A stretch of 64,000 nucleotides of DNA from Methanobrevibacter sp. (GTDB lineage: Archaea; Methanobacteriota; Methanobacteria; Methanobacteriales; Methanobacteriaceae), in contig NZ_JAUNXR010000002.1 of NCBI RefSeq assembly GCF_030539665.1, positions 1 to 64,000 on the forward strand, read 5' to 3'. Under the pieces are notes generated by a model. That model did no database searches. It was not told the origin of the DNA and saw only the letters and a list, made by a program, of their open reading frames with translations. This document shows, in pieces, positions 27,782 to 36,912 of the stretch (its first letter is position 1; each line of letters opens with the position of its first letter). The position numbers and the translations under genes were made by a program.

Positions 27782-28558
27782 ATGAAAAAACCAAAATTTA
27801 CATTTATTGATTATTTAATTATAATTATTGTAATTGTAGCTATTTTATTTGCATTTATGCATATAACATCCGATAATCAAAATGAGACAGAATCCTCTTC
27901 ATACGATTCGTCCACCTTAAATAAAATTGTTGAGAAATATCTTGGATATTATAACAAAGGAGAAATCGTCCATACAACCGTCGATGGTACAAACTCCAAA
28001 AACAATGAACATATTTCAGTTAAAGGAGAAATAATCTGGATGGATGATGAGCGAGGAAACTATGTTAAGGCCTTAGTAAAATCCGGGAATGAAACCTATT
28101 TGTGCGGATTATACAAGGATATTCCTGCAGCAGACATCTACATTGAAAAAATGTCCCTTGAAGTGGATGGATCAAAGTATTCAAATCTTACTGAATTTAC
28201 AATAAAAGCTAAAAACATTAGTTCAACAATGGATTTGAATAAAGGATTGGAAAATTATTCCAATTATGAAATCTCAACAGGCATTGCTGTTGATAACTTG
28301 GATAGCTTGAAATTCCAACAATTAAATAATGTGGAGTTTGAAAACGGCAGAGTCCCATTTAAGTTGACAGATATTGGAATATTCCAAAAATTAATGGTTG
28401 TTAGAGCTTCACCAGATGACATAACAACTGCAGACAATATTTTGGGAAATATAAACGGTGAAACCGAAAATATATTTCTTAGAGTTTATAACTGTACAGC
28501 AAATGAGCAGAAATTCATTGAAGATAACTTTGATGTAGTGAATGTTAAAACCTATTAA
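27782..28558 (+). CDS. Single-pass membrane-anchored protein of unknown function
   Basis: A 258-residue protein with an N-terminal membrane helix (residues ~8-27, FIDYLIIIIVIVAILFAF) and a ~230-residue exported domain rich in beta strands, with Asn-x-Ser/Thr sites. The start KPKFTFIDYLIIIIV resembles DUF4330-type anchored proteins, but I cannot confirm the family. AAGGT precedes its ATG. It lies between the small ferredoxin and a polysaccharide polymerase gene, so a role in envelope carbohydrate assembly is conceivable. Confidence 0.6.
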   Translation: MKKPKFTFIDYLIIIIVIVAILFAFMHITSDNQNETESSSYDSSTLNKIVEKYLGYYNKGEIVHTTVDGTNSKNNEHISVKGEIIWMDDERGNYVKALVKSGNETYLCGLYKDIPAADIYIEKMSLEVDGSKYSNLTEFTIKAKNISSTMDLNKGLENYSNYEISTGIAVDNLDSLKFQQLNNVEFENGRVPFKLTDIGIFQKLMVVRASPDDITTADNILGNINGETENIFLRVYNCTANEQKFIEDNFDVVNVKTY

Positions 28559-28569
28559 ATGGTAAAAAT

Positions 28570-29865
28570 ATGAGTTTAATATATTCAAAATTAACTGCAG
28601 TGTTAAATAAAATCACTTACGAATTTCGCAGGTCTTTTATTTTTACCACTATTTTTTCTATTTTAACTTTCATTGAAAAACAATGGGTAAATAGCTATTT
28701 TAAAAGTTTTTATCCATCCGAAAACTTTTTGGATTTTTTAAATAAAAATAAAATAATTAGAAATTATCTTTTCTCCCCATTAATCATTCTTTTTGTTTTT
28801 GCAATATTTCTGATTTTATCTTTAAACAGGCTTACGGATAGCCTAATCATGACTTTAATAATAGCTTTCGTATTCTTTTTTGTGGGAGCTGTTGTTTTAC
28901 CTCGTTTTTTTATTAGGAACTCTTCTAAAAAACCGGCATTGTCATTTAATGCAAAAGACATGTACAGCATTGGTTTTTGTTTAATCATATTGTCAATAGT
29001 GTTTTTCTTCATAAGCATTGCATCTGTTGGTGGAATTCCACTTTTAAAACCTTCAATCAGATATCTATTAAAACCTGCATTTACCATGCCCGTATTTTTA
29101 ATCATTCCTGGAATTTGCATTGTAGGAAGCGTTTATCTCCAATATTATAAAGAAAATAAGATTAGCAGATCCCAGATAAGATTTAGATTGTTGGTATTGA
29201 TTCTTATTAGCGGTGCATTGTTATTGGGTTTGGGTTATAGAACCCCTTTGCTTGCCGCTCTCCTCATCATGATAATAATGGGATATTATGGAAAGGTTTT
29301 GTCACCTTGGGAAGTTGTAATCGGAGCATTGATTGGTGTAGGAGCAATTATTGGAATCGGCTATTTCAGGTCAGTTAGTGAATATACTATAACTGCCACA
29401 AGCCCATTCTATGCATTGCAATCCAGAGCCGATTTTACATTGCATGTTCTTGATTTGCTGAATTACATTAGTGGGGACTTTGGATTGACAAAAGGATCAT
29501 TGTTAGCAAGCTCAATTCCCGGAAGTGAATTAGGACCTCGTATGATGATTGGAAAGTTAATTTCATGGAGAACAGAGGTTACTGTAACACCGACATTGAT
29601 TGGGCAGATGGTGGTTGACTTTGGACGTGTTGGAGTTGCTGTTGAAATGTGCATTCTCGGATTTATCTTGGGAATCGGATTTAAGATAATGAGAATGACC
29701 GACAATTATTTTTACATTGGCCTATACAGCCTGCTGTTAACATATTCAATACTTGGAGTGGAAACTGGAATTCTAGATATACAAGTATTGGGATATTTTG
29801 CAATAGCTATCCTAGTATATGCAATATATATTGTAAAAAATATTAAAAATGAGGAAAAAATATAG
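28570..29865 (+). CDS. Oligosaccharide repeat unit polymerase (Wzy-like) membrane protein
   Basis: A 431-residue membrane protein with roughly ten helices. The central loop region (GLGYRTPLLAALL, YFRSVSEYTI, and a large loop with LRSR-like residues followed by GSLLASSIPGSELGPRMMIGK) is that of the archaeal/bacterial oligosaccharide repeat polymerase family, which joins lipid-linked sugar repeats outside the membrane. Likely involved in surface polysaccharide. It starts 12 nt after the preceding membrane protein gene. Polymerases of this kind are variable, so the family call rests on topology and the PGS...G motif. Confidence 0.7.
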   Translation: MSLIYSKLTAVLNKITYEFRRSFIFTTIFSILTFIEKQWVNSYFKSFYPSENFLDFLNKNKIIRNYLFSPLIILFVFAIFLILSLNRLTDSLIMTLIIAFVFFFVGAVVLPRFFIRNSSKKPALSFNAKDMYSIGFCLIILSIVFFFISIASVGGIPLLKPSIRYLLKPAFTMPVFLIIPGICIVGSVYLQYYKENKISRSQIRFRLLVLILISGALLLGLGYRTPLLAALLIMIIMGYYGKVLSPWEVVIGALIGVGAIIGIGYFRSVSEYTITATSPFYALQSRADFTLHVLDLLNYISGDFGLTKGSLLASSIPGSELGPRMMIGKLISWRTEVTVTPTLIGQMVVDFGRVGVAVEMCILGFILGIGFKIMRMTDNYFYIGLYSLLLTYSILGVETGILDIQVLGYFAIAILVYAIYIVKNIKNEEKI

Positions 29866-29892
29866 GTTAAAAAAAACCTATACCCGTGTTTC

Positions 29893-29917
29893 AATATTAA
29901 ACCGAACGTTTAATATT
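29893..29917. repeat. Perfect inverted repeat downstream of the polymerase gene
   Basis: AATATTAAAC (29893-29902) and GTTTAATATT (29908-29917) are perfect arms around CGAAC. It may form the end of the polymerase transcript or be a protein-binding site in the intergenic region that also holds two DtxR-like palindromes. Confidence 0.55.
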
Positions 29918-30022
29918 CCTAATTTTTGGAGATTAACTCTAATTTATTAAACCAGAATTGTAGAAACTAATTTAATAATTGAGATTTCATATTTGACTAA
30001 TAATATAAAGAGGAGATAAATT

Positions 30023-30038
30023 TTTAGGCTTGCCTAAA
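30023..30038. promoter_or_regulatory. DtxR/IdeR-like metal-repressor palindrome 1
   Basis: TTTAGGCTTGCCTAAA has the TTAGG-N4/6-CCTAA pattern of DtxR-family iron- or manganese-dependent repressor sites. It lies between two convergent genes, not before any recognised gene. The match to the family consensus is from knowledge; binding is inferred. Confidence 0.55.
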
Positions 30039-30081
30039 TTTCATCACCAATTATACTATTAATCTTTATCATATATAAAGG

Positions 30082-30097
30082 TTTAGGTATGCCTAAA
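30082..30097. promoter_or_regulatory. DtxR/IdeR-like metal-repressor palindrome 2
   Basis: TTTAGGTATGCCTAAA, same arms as site 1, centre 59 bp away. A TATA-like CATATATAAAGG (30070-30081) abuts it, and on the minus strand CCTTTATATATG forms a box A pointing toward site 1. The site overlaps the last codons and stop of the methyltransferase-like gene. Confidence 0.55.
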
Positions 30098-30995
30098 TTT
30101 CTAAGATATTTTCAGACACAGTTTCCAACTTATCTTTAATATCAGAAACGTCAACATTAGGAAACGCATCAATAATAGCCAAATCTACATGGGGAACAGA
30201 TAAAGTTTCAATAGGTTCATTATAAATTTCATAACTATCTTCAGATATATTATTCAGTTTTAAATTAGTTTTAAGATTGATTATTGCTTGAGGATTGATA
30301 TCATTGAATATTACTTTTTTAAATCCATATTTTAATAAAAATATGCCAATCGCTCCAGATCCGCACATCCCATCTATTGCCAGATCAGTACCAATACCAG
30401 TATTTTCCAGATAGTTATAAAGCTTCAAAAGTTTACTTTCGGTTGTAGATGCAACTTCAATATGGGAATTTCTTTGATCCTTGCTGATAACAATTTTTTC
30501 AGGAATCAAAGTTCTTAAAACGTCAATCCTGTCACTTTTTCCTGCAAGCAATTTAAATTCAACCAAATCAGCATCCTTACTCAAAATTCCTATGGTTTCA
30601 GAACCGCTTCCCTTTAAGACTCCCTTTACTTCAGGAATTTCTTCAAATAATCGCTTTGCTACTGATTGGTTAAAATCAGGATGAATCAAAATCAATGCAT
30701 CCTCATTAATAAATTGAGGATTTAAAGAGCTATAACAAAATGCAGGCATTGGAATTGGAGAATTTCTGCGGAGAGTTGCTTTTTCAGAAACAATATTCTC
30801 CTCAATCATGATCTTTAATATATTGGCCATTACAACATCCAACGGACGTTTACCGCAAACGCATTTTAAAAAATCACCATTCAAATTATCATAATCCTCA
30901 TAATCAACAATTGGAGTGAATTTTTTAATTTGAATGTCCTGACAATTCTCACATTGATTTAAATTATCAATACTTTCCTGGACTTTATCTTTCAT
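30093..30995 (-). CDS. SAM-dependent methyltransferase-like protein with N-terminal cysteines
   Basis: A 300-residue protein. The C-terminal half holds a class I methyltransferase fold: LAIDGMCGSGAIGIFLLKYG is motif I and VIFNDINPQAI motif II, with LAIIDAFP at the motif IV position. The N-terminal half has CENC and KCVCGK, possibly a metal site. Substrate unknown; the IDAFP motif does not match the NPPY of N6 methylases. It may start leaderless, as no ribosome site is seen. It stands alone, divergent from the CpaF gene. Its nearness to the hcg cluster made me consider HcgG, but the DUF2193 gene fits better. Confidence 0.65.
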   Translation of the reverse strand: MKDKVQESIDNLNQCENCQDIQIKKFTPIVDYEDYDNLNGDFLKCVCGKRPLDVVMANILKIMIEENIVSEKATLRRNSPIPMPAFCYSSLNPQFINEDALILIHPDFNQSVAKRLFEEIPEVKGVLKGSGSETIGILSKDADLVEFKLLAGKSDRIDVLRTLIPEKIVISKDQRNSHIEVASTTESKLLKLYNYLENTGIGTDLAIDGMCGSGAIGIFLLKYGFKKVIFNDINPQAIINLKTNLKLNNISEDSYEIYNEPIETLSVPHVDLAIIDAFPNVDVSDIKDKLETVSENILEI

Positions 30996-31124
30996 AATTA
31001 TTAATAGAATTTAATGTTAATTAAATATTGCACCGTCTTTGTAAAAATCAGCTAAAAAACAATAAAAATTATATTAAACACTTCTATCAATCTAAAAAAT
31101 AATATAAAAGTTTTAGGTTAAATT

Positions 31125-32576
31125 ATGAATGAAACAAATACAAATAATCGATTTAAAATCAATAAGCAAGTTGTGCCACAATATAATGTAAGCCAGCAAA
31201 AATACAACGATAAGGAAAAAGTTCTTTTAAACGAACTTCGTGATAATTTAGTCGATATAGCAATATCATCTGGTGAAAATTTTCAGTTAAATAAAACAAA
31301 GTTGTTAAAAGACATTAAAGACTTTATATTTTTAAGACTTAATGTCGAAAGTATGAAAATAAAAATAGATGAAAGCTATTTAAATGAACTTTCAAGAAGG
31401 TTCCTGCAGGACCTTTTCGGCTATGGAAAAATAGATCCCTTAATAAGAGATGATGACCTGGAAGAAATAATGATAATCGGTACCAACAAGCCTGTCTTTG
31501 TATACCATAGAAAATATGGAATGATGAAAACGAATGTCATCTACAGAAACGAAAAAGAAATAGTTGACCTGATTGACTCGATAGCAAGACAAATCAACAG
31601 GAGAATAGATCAAGAAACACCAATCCTCGACGGAAGATTGGCAGACGGCTCTAGAGTAAATGCTACAATCCCACCAGTATCTGCAGACGGGCCTTCAGTA
31701 ACAATCCGTAAATTTAAGCAAGACCCGCTGACAATAATAGATTTGATAAACTCAAAAACAATATCCTCAGAATTAGCCGCCTTTTTATGGGTCTGTCTCG
31801 ACGGACTTGGAGTAAAGTCTGCAAATGCAATAATATCTGGAGGAACAAGCTCAGGGAAGACAACAACATTAAATGCATTGTCCACTTTCATAAATCCAAA
31901 AGAAAGAATAATTACAATTGAAGACACATTGGAACTTCAGATATATCACGAACATGTAATCAGAATGGAAACAAGACCTCCGAATATCGAAAATAGCGGA
32001 GAACTGACCATGGATGACCTTGTCAAGAATTCCTTAAGGCAGCGCCCAGATAAAATAATAGTTGGGGAAGTAAGAGGAAAGGAAGCCATAACTCTCTTTA
32101 CAGCATTGAATACAGGACATTCAGGAATAGGAACGCTCCATGCAAATGATGCTCGGGAAACAATAACAAGGTTAACCAACAAGCCAATGGACGTTCCAAA
32201 AATTATGGTCTCAGCAATTGACTTTATAATAATGCAAAATAGAATATACCAGCCAAATGGAGTTTCATATAGGCGAATAAGTGAAGTAGCAGAAATTGCA
32301 GGGGTTGAAGAAGGCACAATACAGTTAAACAAATTATTCCGCTGGAACCCTCAAAATGATGAAATAGAAAACGTAGGAATTGCAAGCAAAACCATTGCAA
32401 ACATCGCCAAGACAAGTGGAAAAAACATACAGCACATATATGATGAAATAAACACCAGAAAAATAATTTTAAATAAAATGGCATCATTAAACATTCGTAA
32501 AATAGAGGATGTGAATTCGATAATCAACAGTTACTATACTGACAAATATTCTGTTTTCGAACATTTGGAAATGTAA
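31125..32576 (+). CDS. CpaF/TadA-type secretion ATPase
   Basis: A 483-residue type II/IV secretion ATPase of the archaeal pilus/CpaF group. Seen: helical N-terminal part, the [11 protein letters not shown] block, Walker [10 protein letters not shown], the Asp box ([10 protein letters not shown]), Walker B ([12 protein letters not shown]) and His box ([12 protein letters not shown]). It would power pilus assembly or secretion with the membrane platform encoded just downstream. No prepilin or prepilin peptidase gene is nearby. The ribosome site before the ATG is weak (TTTTAGGTTAAATT). Confidence 0.88.
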   Translation: MNETNTNNRFKINKQVVPQYNVSQQKYNDKEKVLLNELRDNLVDIAISSGENFQLNKTKLLKDIKDFIFLRLNVESMKIKIDESYLNELSRRFLQDLFGYGKIDPLIRDDDLEEIMIIGTNKPVFVYHRKYGMMKTNVIYRNEKEIVDLIDSIARQINRRIDQETPILDGRLADGSRVNATIPPVSADGPSVTIRKFKQDPLTIIDLINSKTISSELAAFLWVCLDGLGVKSANAIISGGTSSGKTTTLNALSTFINPKERIITIEDTLELQIYHEHVIRMETRPPNIENSGELTMDDLVKNSLRQRPDKIIVGEVRGKEAITLFTALNTGHSGIGTLHANDARETITRLTNKPMDVPKIMVSAIDFIIMQNRIYQPNGVSYRRISEVAEIAGVEEGTIQLNKLFRWNPQNDEIENVGIASKTIANIAKTSGKNIQHIYDEINTRKIILNKMASLNIRKIEDVNSIINSYYTDKYSVFEHLEM

Positions 32577-32588
32577 GGAGGAGATACA

Positions 32589-33491
32589 ATATTCGATGAA
32601 ATATTTATATCAATTGGAAATTTTGCATTGATATTTTGCAGGAAGCTAAAAGATTTGAAGACCGAGAACAAAGTTGACAGCTACATATCCAACATTCGAA
32701 AACAGGAAAATGAAGAACTATTATTAAAACAGATAATGCTGAATGACGAGAAAAAATCAGACAACATCGAAAAAATAAGAGCATACGTAATCAACCACAT
32801 AAATTTCAAAATAATTTCAATAGCTTCATTATCGATAGTGGTAAGCGGACTTCTCCTTGGAATGGAGATTTCAGTGATTATGTTCATAACAATATTTTCA
32901 ATGCTGGGATTGATTTTGCATTATCCTAAACTAAATCAAAAAAGACAATACAACGATTTGAATATCGAGCTTCCCTATGCCTTAAGACACATGAGCACTG
33001 AATTAAAATCAGGTAAGGGATTGTATGACACACTAACAACAATAGCAAATTCGAATTACGGTTCATTGTCAAAAGAATTTGAAAGGGTTTTGGAAGAGAT
33101 AAAATATGGAAACAACAATGAAAAGGCCCTAATAAATATGGCTGACCGAATCAATTCGGAAGGGCTTACCAGAGCCATTCAACAAATAATAACAACACTA
33201 AGAATAGGAGGAAATCTAGCCAATAGCCTAAATATAATTGCTGAAGATATCTCCTTTGATATGCAGATCAAACTAAAAGAGTATTCTCAAAAATTAAACG
33301 GTTTTATATTAATATATACATTCATAGCTATTTTAGGACCAGTAATCTTATTAATAATGTTAATGGCTGCTTCAACAGTAATGGGCGACATTGTACCTGG
33401 AAATCTCATACTGATATTATATGTCTTCTTTTTCCCATTGGTTGTGATATTCCTAGGAGTAATAATACAAAAACTAGAACCTAAAATTTAA
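32589..33491 (+). CDS. TadC/GspF-type secretion platform membrane protein, probable ATA start
   Basis: Platform protein of the archaeal type IV-pilus-like machine: about 300 residues with membrane helices near residues 75-110 and at the C-terminus, and a cytoplasmic GspF domain between (YALRHMSTELKSGKGLYDTL, GGNLANSLNIIAEDIS). The frame has only a TTG (32628) as ordinary start, which lacks a ribosome site. A very strong GGAGGAG (32577-32583) lies six bases before an in-frame ATA at 32589, which would add IFDEIFISIGNFA. I take ATA as the start; this is an inference. Translationally close to the CpaF stop. Confidence 0.7.
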   Translation: MFDEIFISIGNFALIFCRKLKDLKTENKVDSYISNIRKQENEELLLKQIMLNDEKKSDNIEKIRAYVINHINFKIISIASLSIVVSGLLLGMEISVIMFITIFSMLGLILHYPKLNQKRQYNDLNIELPYALRHMSTELKSGKGLYDTLTTIANSNYGSLSKEFERVLEEIKYGNNNEKALINMADRINSEGLTRAIQQIITTLRIGGNLANSLNIIAEDISFDMQIKLKEYSQKLNGFILIYTFIAILGPVILLIMLMAASTVMGDIVPGNLILILYVFFFPLVVIFLGVIIQKLEPKI

Positions 33492-33510
33492 AAAAAAAGT
33501 AATAAATGGA

Positions 33511-34236
33511 TTATCCAAATAAATTGGAAAATCCTTTTGATGCTAATAAACCAACAAAGTCTCCTGCTGGTTCCATTACAATATTTCCTTTTGAGTATTG
33601 GTCAATTGCTGCTTGAACCATTTTTGCTTTCACATTAGGATTGTCTGCAGATTTAGCAATAGCTTTAACTAATTCCAATACTGCATCCCCTCTACTTTCA
33701 CCGTTTCCATATTGATCTTCACGAATAATATCAATACCACTTACATTTACTTTTTCACCATTTACGGTGACTGTTCCAGCAGAGCTTAAAATTGCATCCA
33801 ATGCTTGTGTATTAATTGCAACAACCGCATCGATAGGCTGTGTCATATTCATATTATGCTGTACAATTTCTTTTGCAAGTTCCATTGATCTTTTATTATC
33901 CTTTTCCCAAAATGAATCGTGAAGTAATAATTTTGATCCCGCACCTAAAGCTTGACCCTCCGCAGGTTCGGCTTCTGTAGGGTGAGTCATACCTCCTGGA
34001 TAGATAGCTGTGTAATTAACCAAAGAACCATTATCCAAATATACTAAAAATGCCATATCACAAGCCCCCATTCCAGGACGAACTTCACTTTCATCAATAG
34101 CACAAACCAAAATGGTCCTATTACCTTCATCCAATGTAGTATTATTACCTAAATAGAAAATTTGACCAATAATGGCAACAACACCAATAAGTATCACAAT
34201 AATAATTGCAATAAGAAGTTTGTTTCTTCTTTTCAT
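33511..34236 (-). CDS. DUF4012-like membrane-anchored protein
   Basis: A 241-residue protein with an N-terminal anchor (KRRNKLLIAIIIVILIGVVAIIG) and an exported domain of ~200 residues. The RTILVCAIDESEVRPGMGACDMAFLVYLDNGSLV and YPGGMTHPTEAEP segments resemble DUF4012 proteins, which are distantly related to LytR-type cell-envelope enzymes. Function unknown. The frame opens with a GTG at 34248, but GGAGG at 34242-34246 overlaps that and is five bases from the ATG at 34236, which I prefer. Confidence 0.65.
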   Translation of the reverse strand: MKRRNKLLIAIIIVILIGVVAIIGQIFYLGNNTTLDEGNRTILVCAIDESEVRPGMGACDMAFLVYLDNGSLVNYTAIYPGGMTHPTEAEPAEGQALGAGSKLLLHDSFWEKDNKRSMELAKEIVQHNMNMTQPIDAVVAINTQALDAILSSAGTVTVNGEKVNVSGIDIIREDQYGNGESRGDAVLELVKAIAKSADNPNVKAKMVQAAIDQYSKGNIVMEPAGDFVGLLASKGFSNLFG

Positions 34237-34325
34237 AAAAACCTCCACTTATATTCAACATGGAATAAAAATTTATTAATATAAACTATACTTTTTATAA
34301 TACTTAAATATTGTTAAATACCTAT

Positions 34326-35582
34326 TTAATTAAACATCTGAAAATAAATTGCAATAGCTGGAATGATTAATACACCCATCAAATGAGACTTTCCAACACC
34401 CAAATAATGTGGTAAAAGCCCCATAGCAGTTGACGTGATTAATAAAAGAGTTATGAAAAATATTGGACCCTTATAATAAAATACAAAAATATACAAAATT
34501 ACAATTTGCAAAACAATAACGGCAATTGAAAGTTTCCTGTAATCAATTCCGCCCATTAATTTTGAAAATGAGTCACCTAATTTCAAGCATATCACTAAAG
34601 AAATTGAAACGGATATCAGGGAAGCGAAAATAAAAATTAAAAGATGGTTGATGGAAAATTCAGCAACCAGATAAGACATGTAAACTGCAATTCCACTCCT
34701 TGGATTTCCAATCAGATAAATAGCTATTAAAGAGAATAAGCAATCGGAAGTGTTTAAACCTGCATTTGCAAGTAAGAAATTGGTGGTGTCATCATCCTCC
34801 CCCTTGCTGCCACTTGCACTTTGAGCTATAATACTTCCCTGTGCAGGGCCGAAACCCGGAAGAAATCCTAATATGGCCCCTGCAGTTCCCCCTGCAAAAA
34901 TGCTTTTCAGTTTGGAAAAATCAAGATTGAATTCGTAATCTTCATTTTGAGGAGGAATTGTGGAATTGTCATTTAAACTAAAAAGTATTGTACTTATTCC
35001 GAAAAGGCCTGAAAACATGCACATCATGGATATTCCTGATTGAATAGGTGTTTGAAATACAATCCAACCAAGCAAACCTGAAAGTATGAAAAGAAGAGAA
35101 GACCATAGAAACTTTTTGAATGTGTTTGTAAGCTTATAGATCAAATAAACTGACACTACTGAAAGAAGAATCCATGTATATGGCTTGGAAATATTCATTA
35201 AAAATGGTAAAACAATCGCAAATACAGGGAGCATTATTATAACCACGATGATTGCTCCAAAACCACCAATGGAAACTATTCTAATGGTTTCCTTGGCCCT
35301 ACCCTCCAAAACCATCCTATGACCCGGAAGTATGGAAACTGCAGTACCTTCCTCAGGAACTCCTAAAAGCATAGAGGGCACAAATTCTATTAAAGCATGA
35401 GCTATTGACATCCCAACCATCAATACGCAAAGAAATTCCGGAGATACGAAAAGCAGAAGAAAGGTTGATGATGCAAATAAGATTGCTCCTGCAGTGTTAA
35501 CATGGATTCCTGGAACCATTCCTGTCATGGTCCCTATCAAAATTCCTAAAAAACAAGCTATAACTAATTCTAACATAGCCAT
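34326..35582 (-). CDS. TctA/DUF112-type permease
   Basis: A 418-residue membrane protein of the tripartite tricarboxylate transporter TctA family in its stand-alone archaeal form (DUF112). The signature GTMTGMVPGIHVNTAGAILF and the second pseudo-repeat GAILGFLPGFGPAQGSIIAQSAS with its PGxxxA pattern are clear, with about ten membrane segments. No TctB or TctC partner is encoded nearby, as is normal for archaeal DUF112 proteins. Substrate unknown. Confidence 0.8.
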   Translation of the reverse strand: MAMLELVIACFLGILIGTMTGMVPGIHVNTAGAILFASSTFLLLFVSPEFLCVLMVGMSIAHALIEFVPSMLLGVPEEGTAVSILPGHRMVLEGRAKETIRIVSIGGFGAIIVVIIMLPVFAIVLPFLMNISKPYTWILLSVVSVYLIYKLTNTFKKFLWSSLLFILSGLLGWIVFQTPIQSGISMMCMFSGLFGISTILFSLNDNSTIPPQNEDYEFNLDFSKLKSIFAGGTAGAILGFLPGFGPAQGSIIAQSASGSKGEDDDTTNFLLANAGLNTSDCLFSLIAIYLIGNPRSGIAVYMSYLVAEFSINHLLIFIFASLISVSISLVICLKLGDSFSKLMGGIDYRKLSIAVIVLQIVILYIFVFYYKGPIFFITLLLITSTAMGLLPHYLGVGKSHLMGVLIIPAIAIYFQMFN

Positions 35583-35649
35583 TTGTTAATTAAGATAAAA
35601 TATAAAGTTTGTTTAAAGAAAAATAAGAAATTGAAATGAGCATATTAAA

Positions 35650-36858
35650 TTAGAGCTTCTCACCACAATTAGTACAGAACAATTCATCTCCCTTAATCTG
35701 TTTTCCACATTTAGGACAGTTTAATGAACTGAAATTTCCATCAACAGGAGTTCCACAACCTGTGCAAAACTTATCAGTGTTCTTTAAAGTTTTACCACAT
35801 TTTGAGCAAGTATTGCTACTTATTTCCAGTTGTTCCTTTAGATTAGAGCCACATTCAATGCAGAAACTTGAATCTTCGTCATTTGAAAAACCGCACTTCG
35901 GACAAATCTTTGAAGGTTTGGGAACCTTAACGTTTTCCAGACTGTTGCCGCAGTAAATGCAGAAATTATTACTATCATCGACCAGATTGCCGCATTTTGG
36001 ACATTTGACTTTATCTGAAGGTATCTGAACAACATCATCATTTTGAAAGGAGCCATCTCCCAAAACAGGAGTATTGTAAAAATCCTTACCGTTTTCAATT
36101 TCAATTATCAGCTCTTCCATTTTTGCTATCCTTTTGGAGTCTGCAGGATGAGTTGAAAAGAAATCATGCTCATTCCTATTTTGATTGCTTACCCTTGACC
36201 AAAAGTCAGGAACGCCTTCAATATCATAACCTGCCCAATGCATTATCATCATTCCCAATCTATCTGCTTCGAATTCATGATCGCGACCGAATGGTTTCAA
36301 TACTAATAATTCAGAACCTATATCTGCAACATTAGTTACTGCCCGAGTAAGAGCCGCAGCTTCCCCAAAGCCAAATAAACTCAAACCTATTGAACCGATT
36401 CGTGCAGCTGTCGTAATGCCATTTTTAGCCTTTCTTGCACTGACCTGTGTTCTTGAATGATCCAGCAATGCATGAGCCATTTCATGCCCCAATATTAAAG
36501 CCAAGTCATTCTCATCGTTAGCTGGGCCAAACATTCCGCTGTACATTACAATTTTCCCTCCAGGCATGCACCATGCATTTACTGTAGGGTCATTAACCAA
36601 ATGAAATTCCCATTCATAATAATCTTTAGTGTAATCTGACCTGCCAATGTTATTCAAAAATCTTTCAACCGCTTCGATTAAATTATTAGCAATTTCAGCA
36701 ACCAACAATCCCTCTTCAGTATTATCAATTAACTCGGAATTGTTAATAATCCTATAATATTCATTATAATGAGTATCCAAAAATTTGTCATCATTAACAA
36801 AATCCAAATGTTTCTTATTGGTGAAGGGATTTATGGCGCTCCTCTCATTCCTTGCCAT
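35650..36858 (-). CDS. M48-family zinc metalloprotease with four C-terminal zinc ribbons
   Basis: A 402-residue protein. The catalytic part has the zinc site HEMAH at residues 125-129 and a downstream EADRLGM glutamate region (DHEFEADRLG), as in M48 peptidases of the LoiP/Oma1 type. Residues ~280-402 carry four consecutive double-CxxC zinc ribbons (CPKCG...CIYCG, CPKCG...CIECG, CSKCG...CTGCG, CPKCG...CTNCG). There is no signal peptide or membrane helix, so it seems cytoplasmic. GAGGT precedes its ATG. It is downstream of a MarR regulator and may be in its unit. Confidence 0.82.
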   Translation of the reverse strand: MARNERSAINPFTNKKHLDFVNDDKFLDTHYNEYYRIINNSELIDNTEEGLLVAEIANNLIEAVERFLNNIGRSDYTKDYYEWEFHLVNDPTVNAWCMPGGKIVMYSGMFGPANDENDLALILGHEMAHALLDHSRTQVSARKAKNGITTAARIGSIGLSLFGFGEAAALTRAVTNVADIGSELLVLKPFGRDHEFEADRLGMMIMHWAGYDIEGVPDFWSRVSNQNRNEHDFFSTHPADSKRIAKMEELIIEIENGKDFYNTPVLGDGSFQNDDVVQIPSDKVKCPKCGNLVDDSNNFCIYCGNSLENVKVPKPSKICPKCGFSNDEDSSFCIECGSNLKEQLEISSNTCSKCGKTLKNTDKFCTGCGTPVDGNFSSLNCPKCGKQIKGDELFCTNCGEKL

Positions 36859-36912
36859 GATAAACCTCAGAAATATTTATTAATAATAATTTGTGTTTAT
36901 TTGATATTTATA

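Noticed and set aside
30093-30995. Methyltransferase-like protein as HcgG
   Set aside because: HcgG was once described as resembling a methyltransferase, but this gene is separated from the cluster by tRNA genes and three others, and the DUF2193 gene next to hmd fits the context better.
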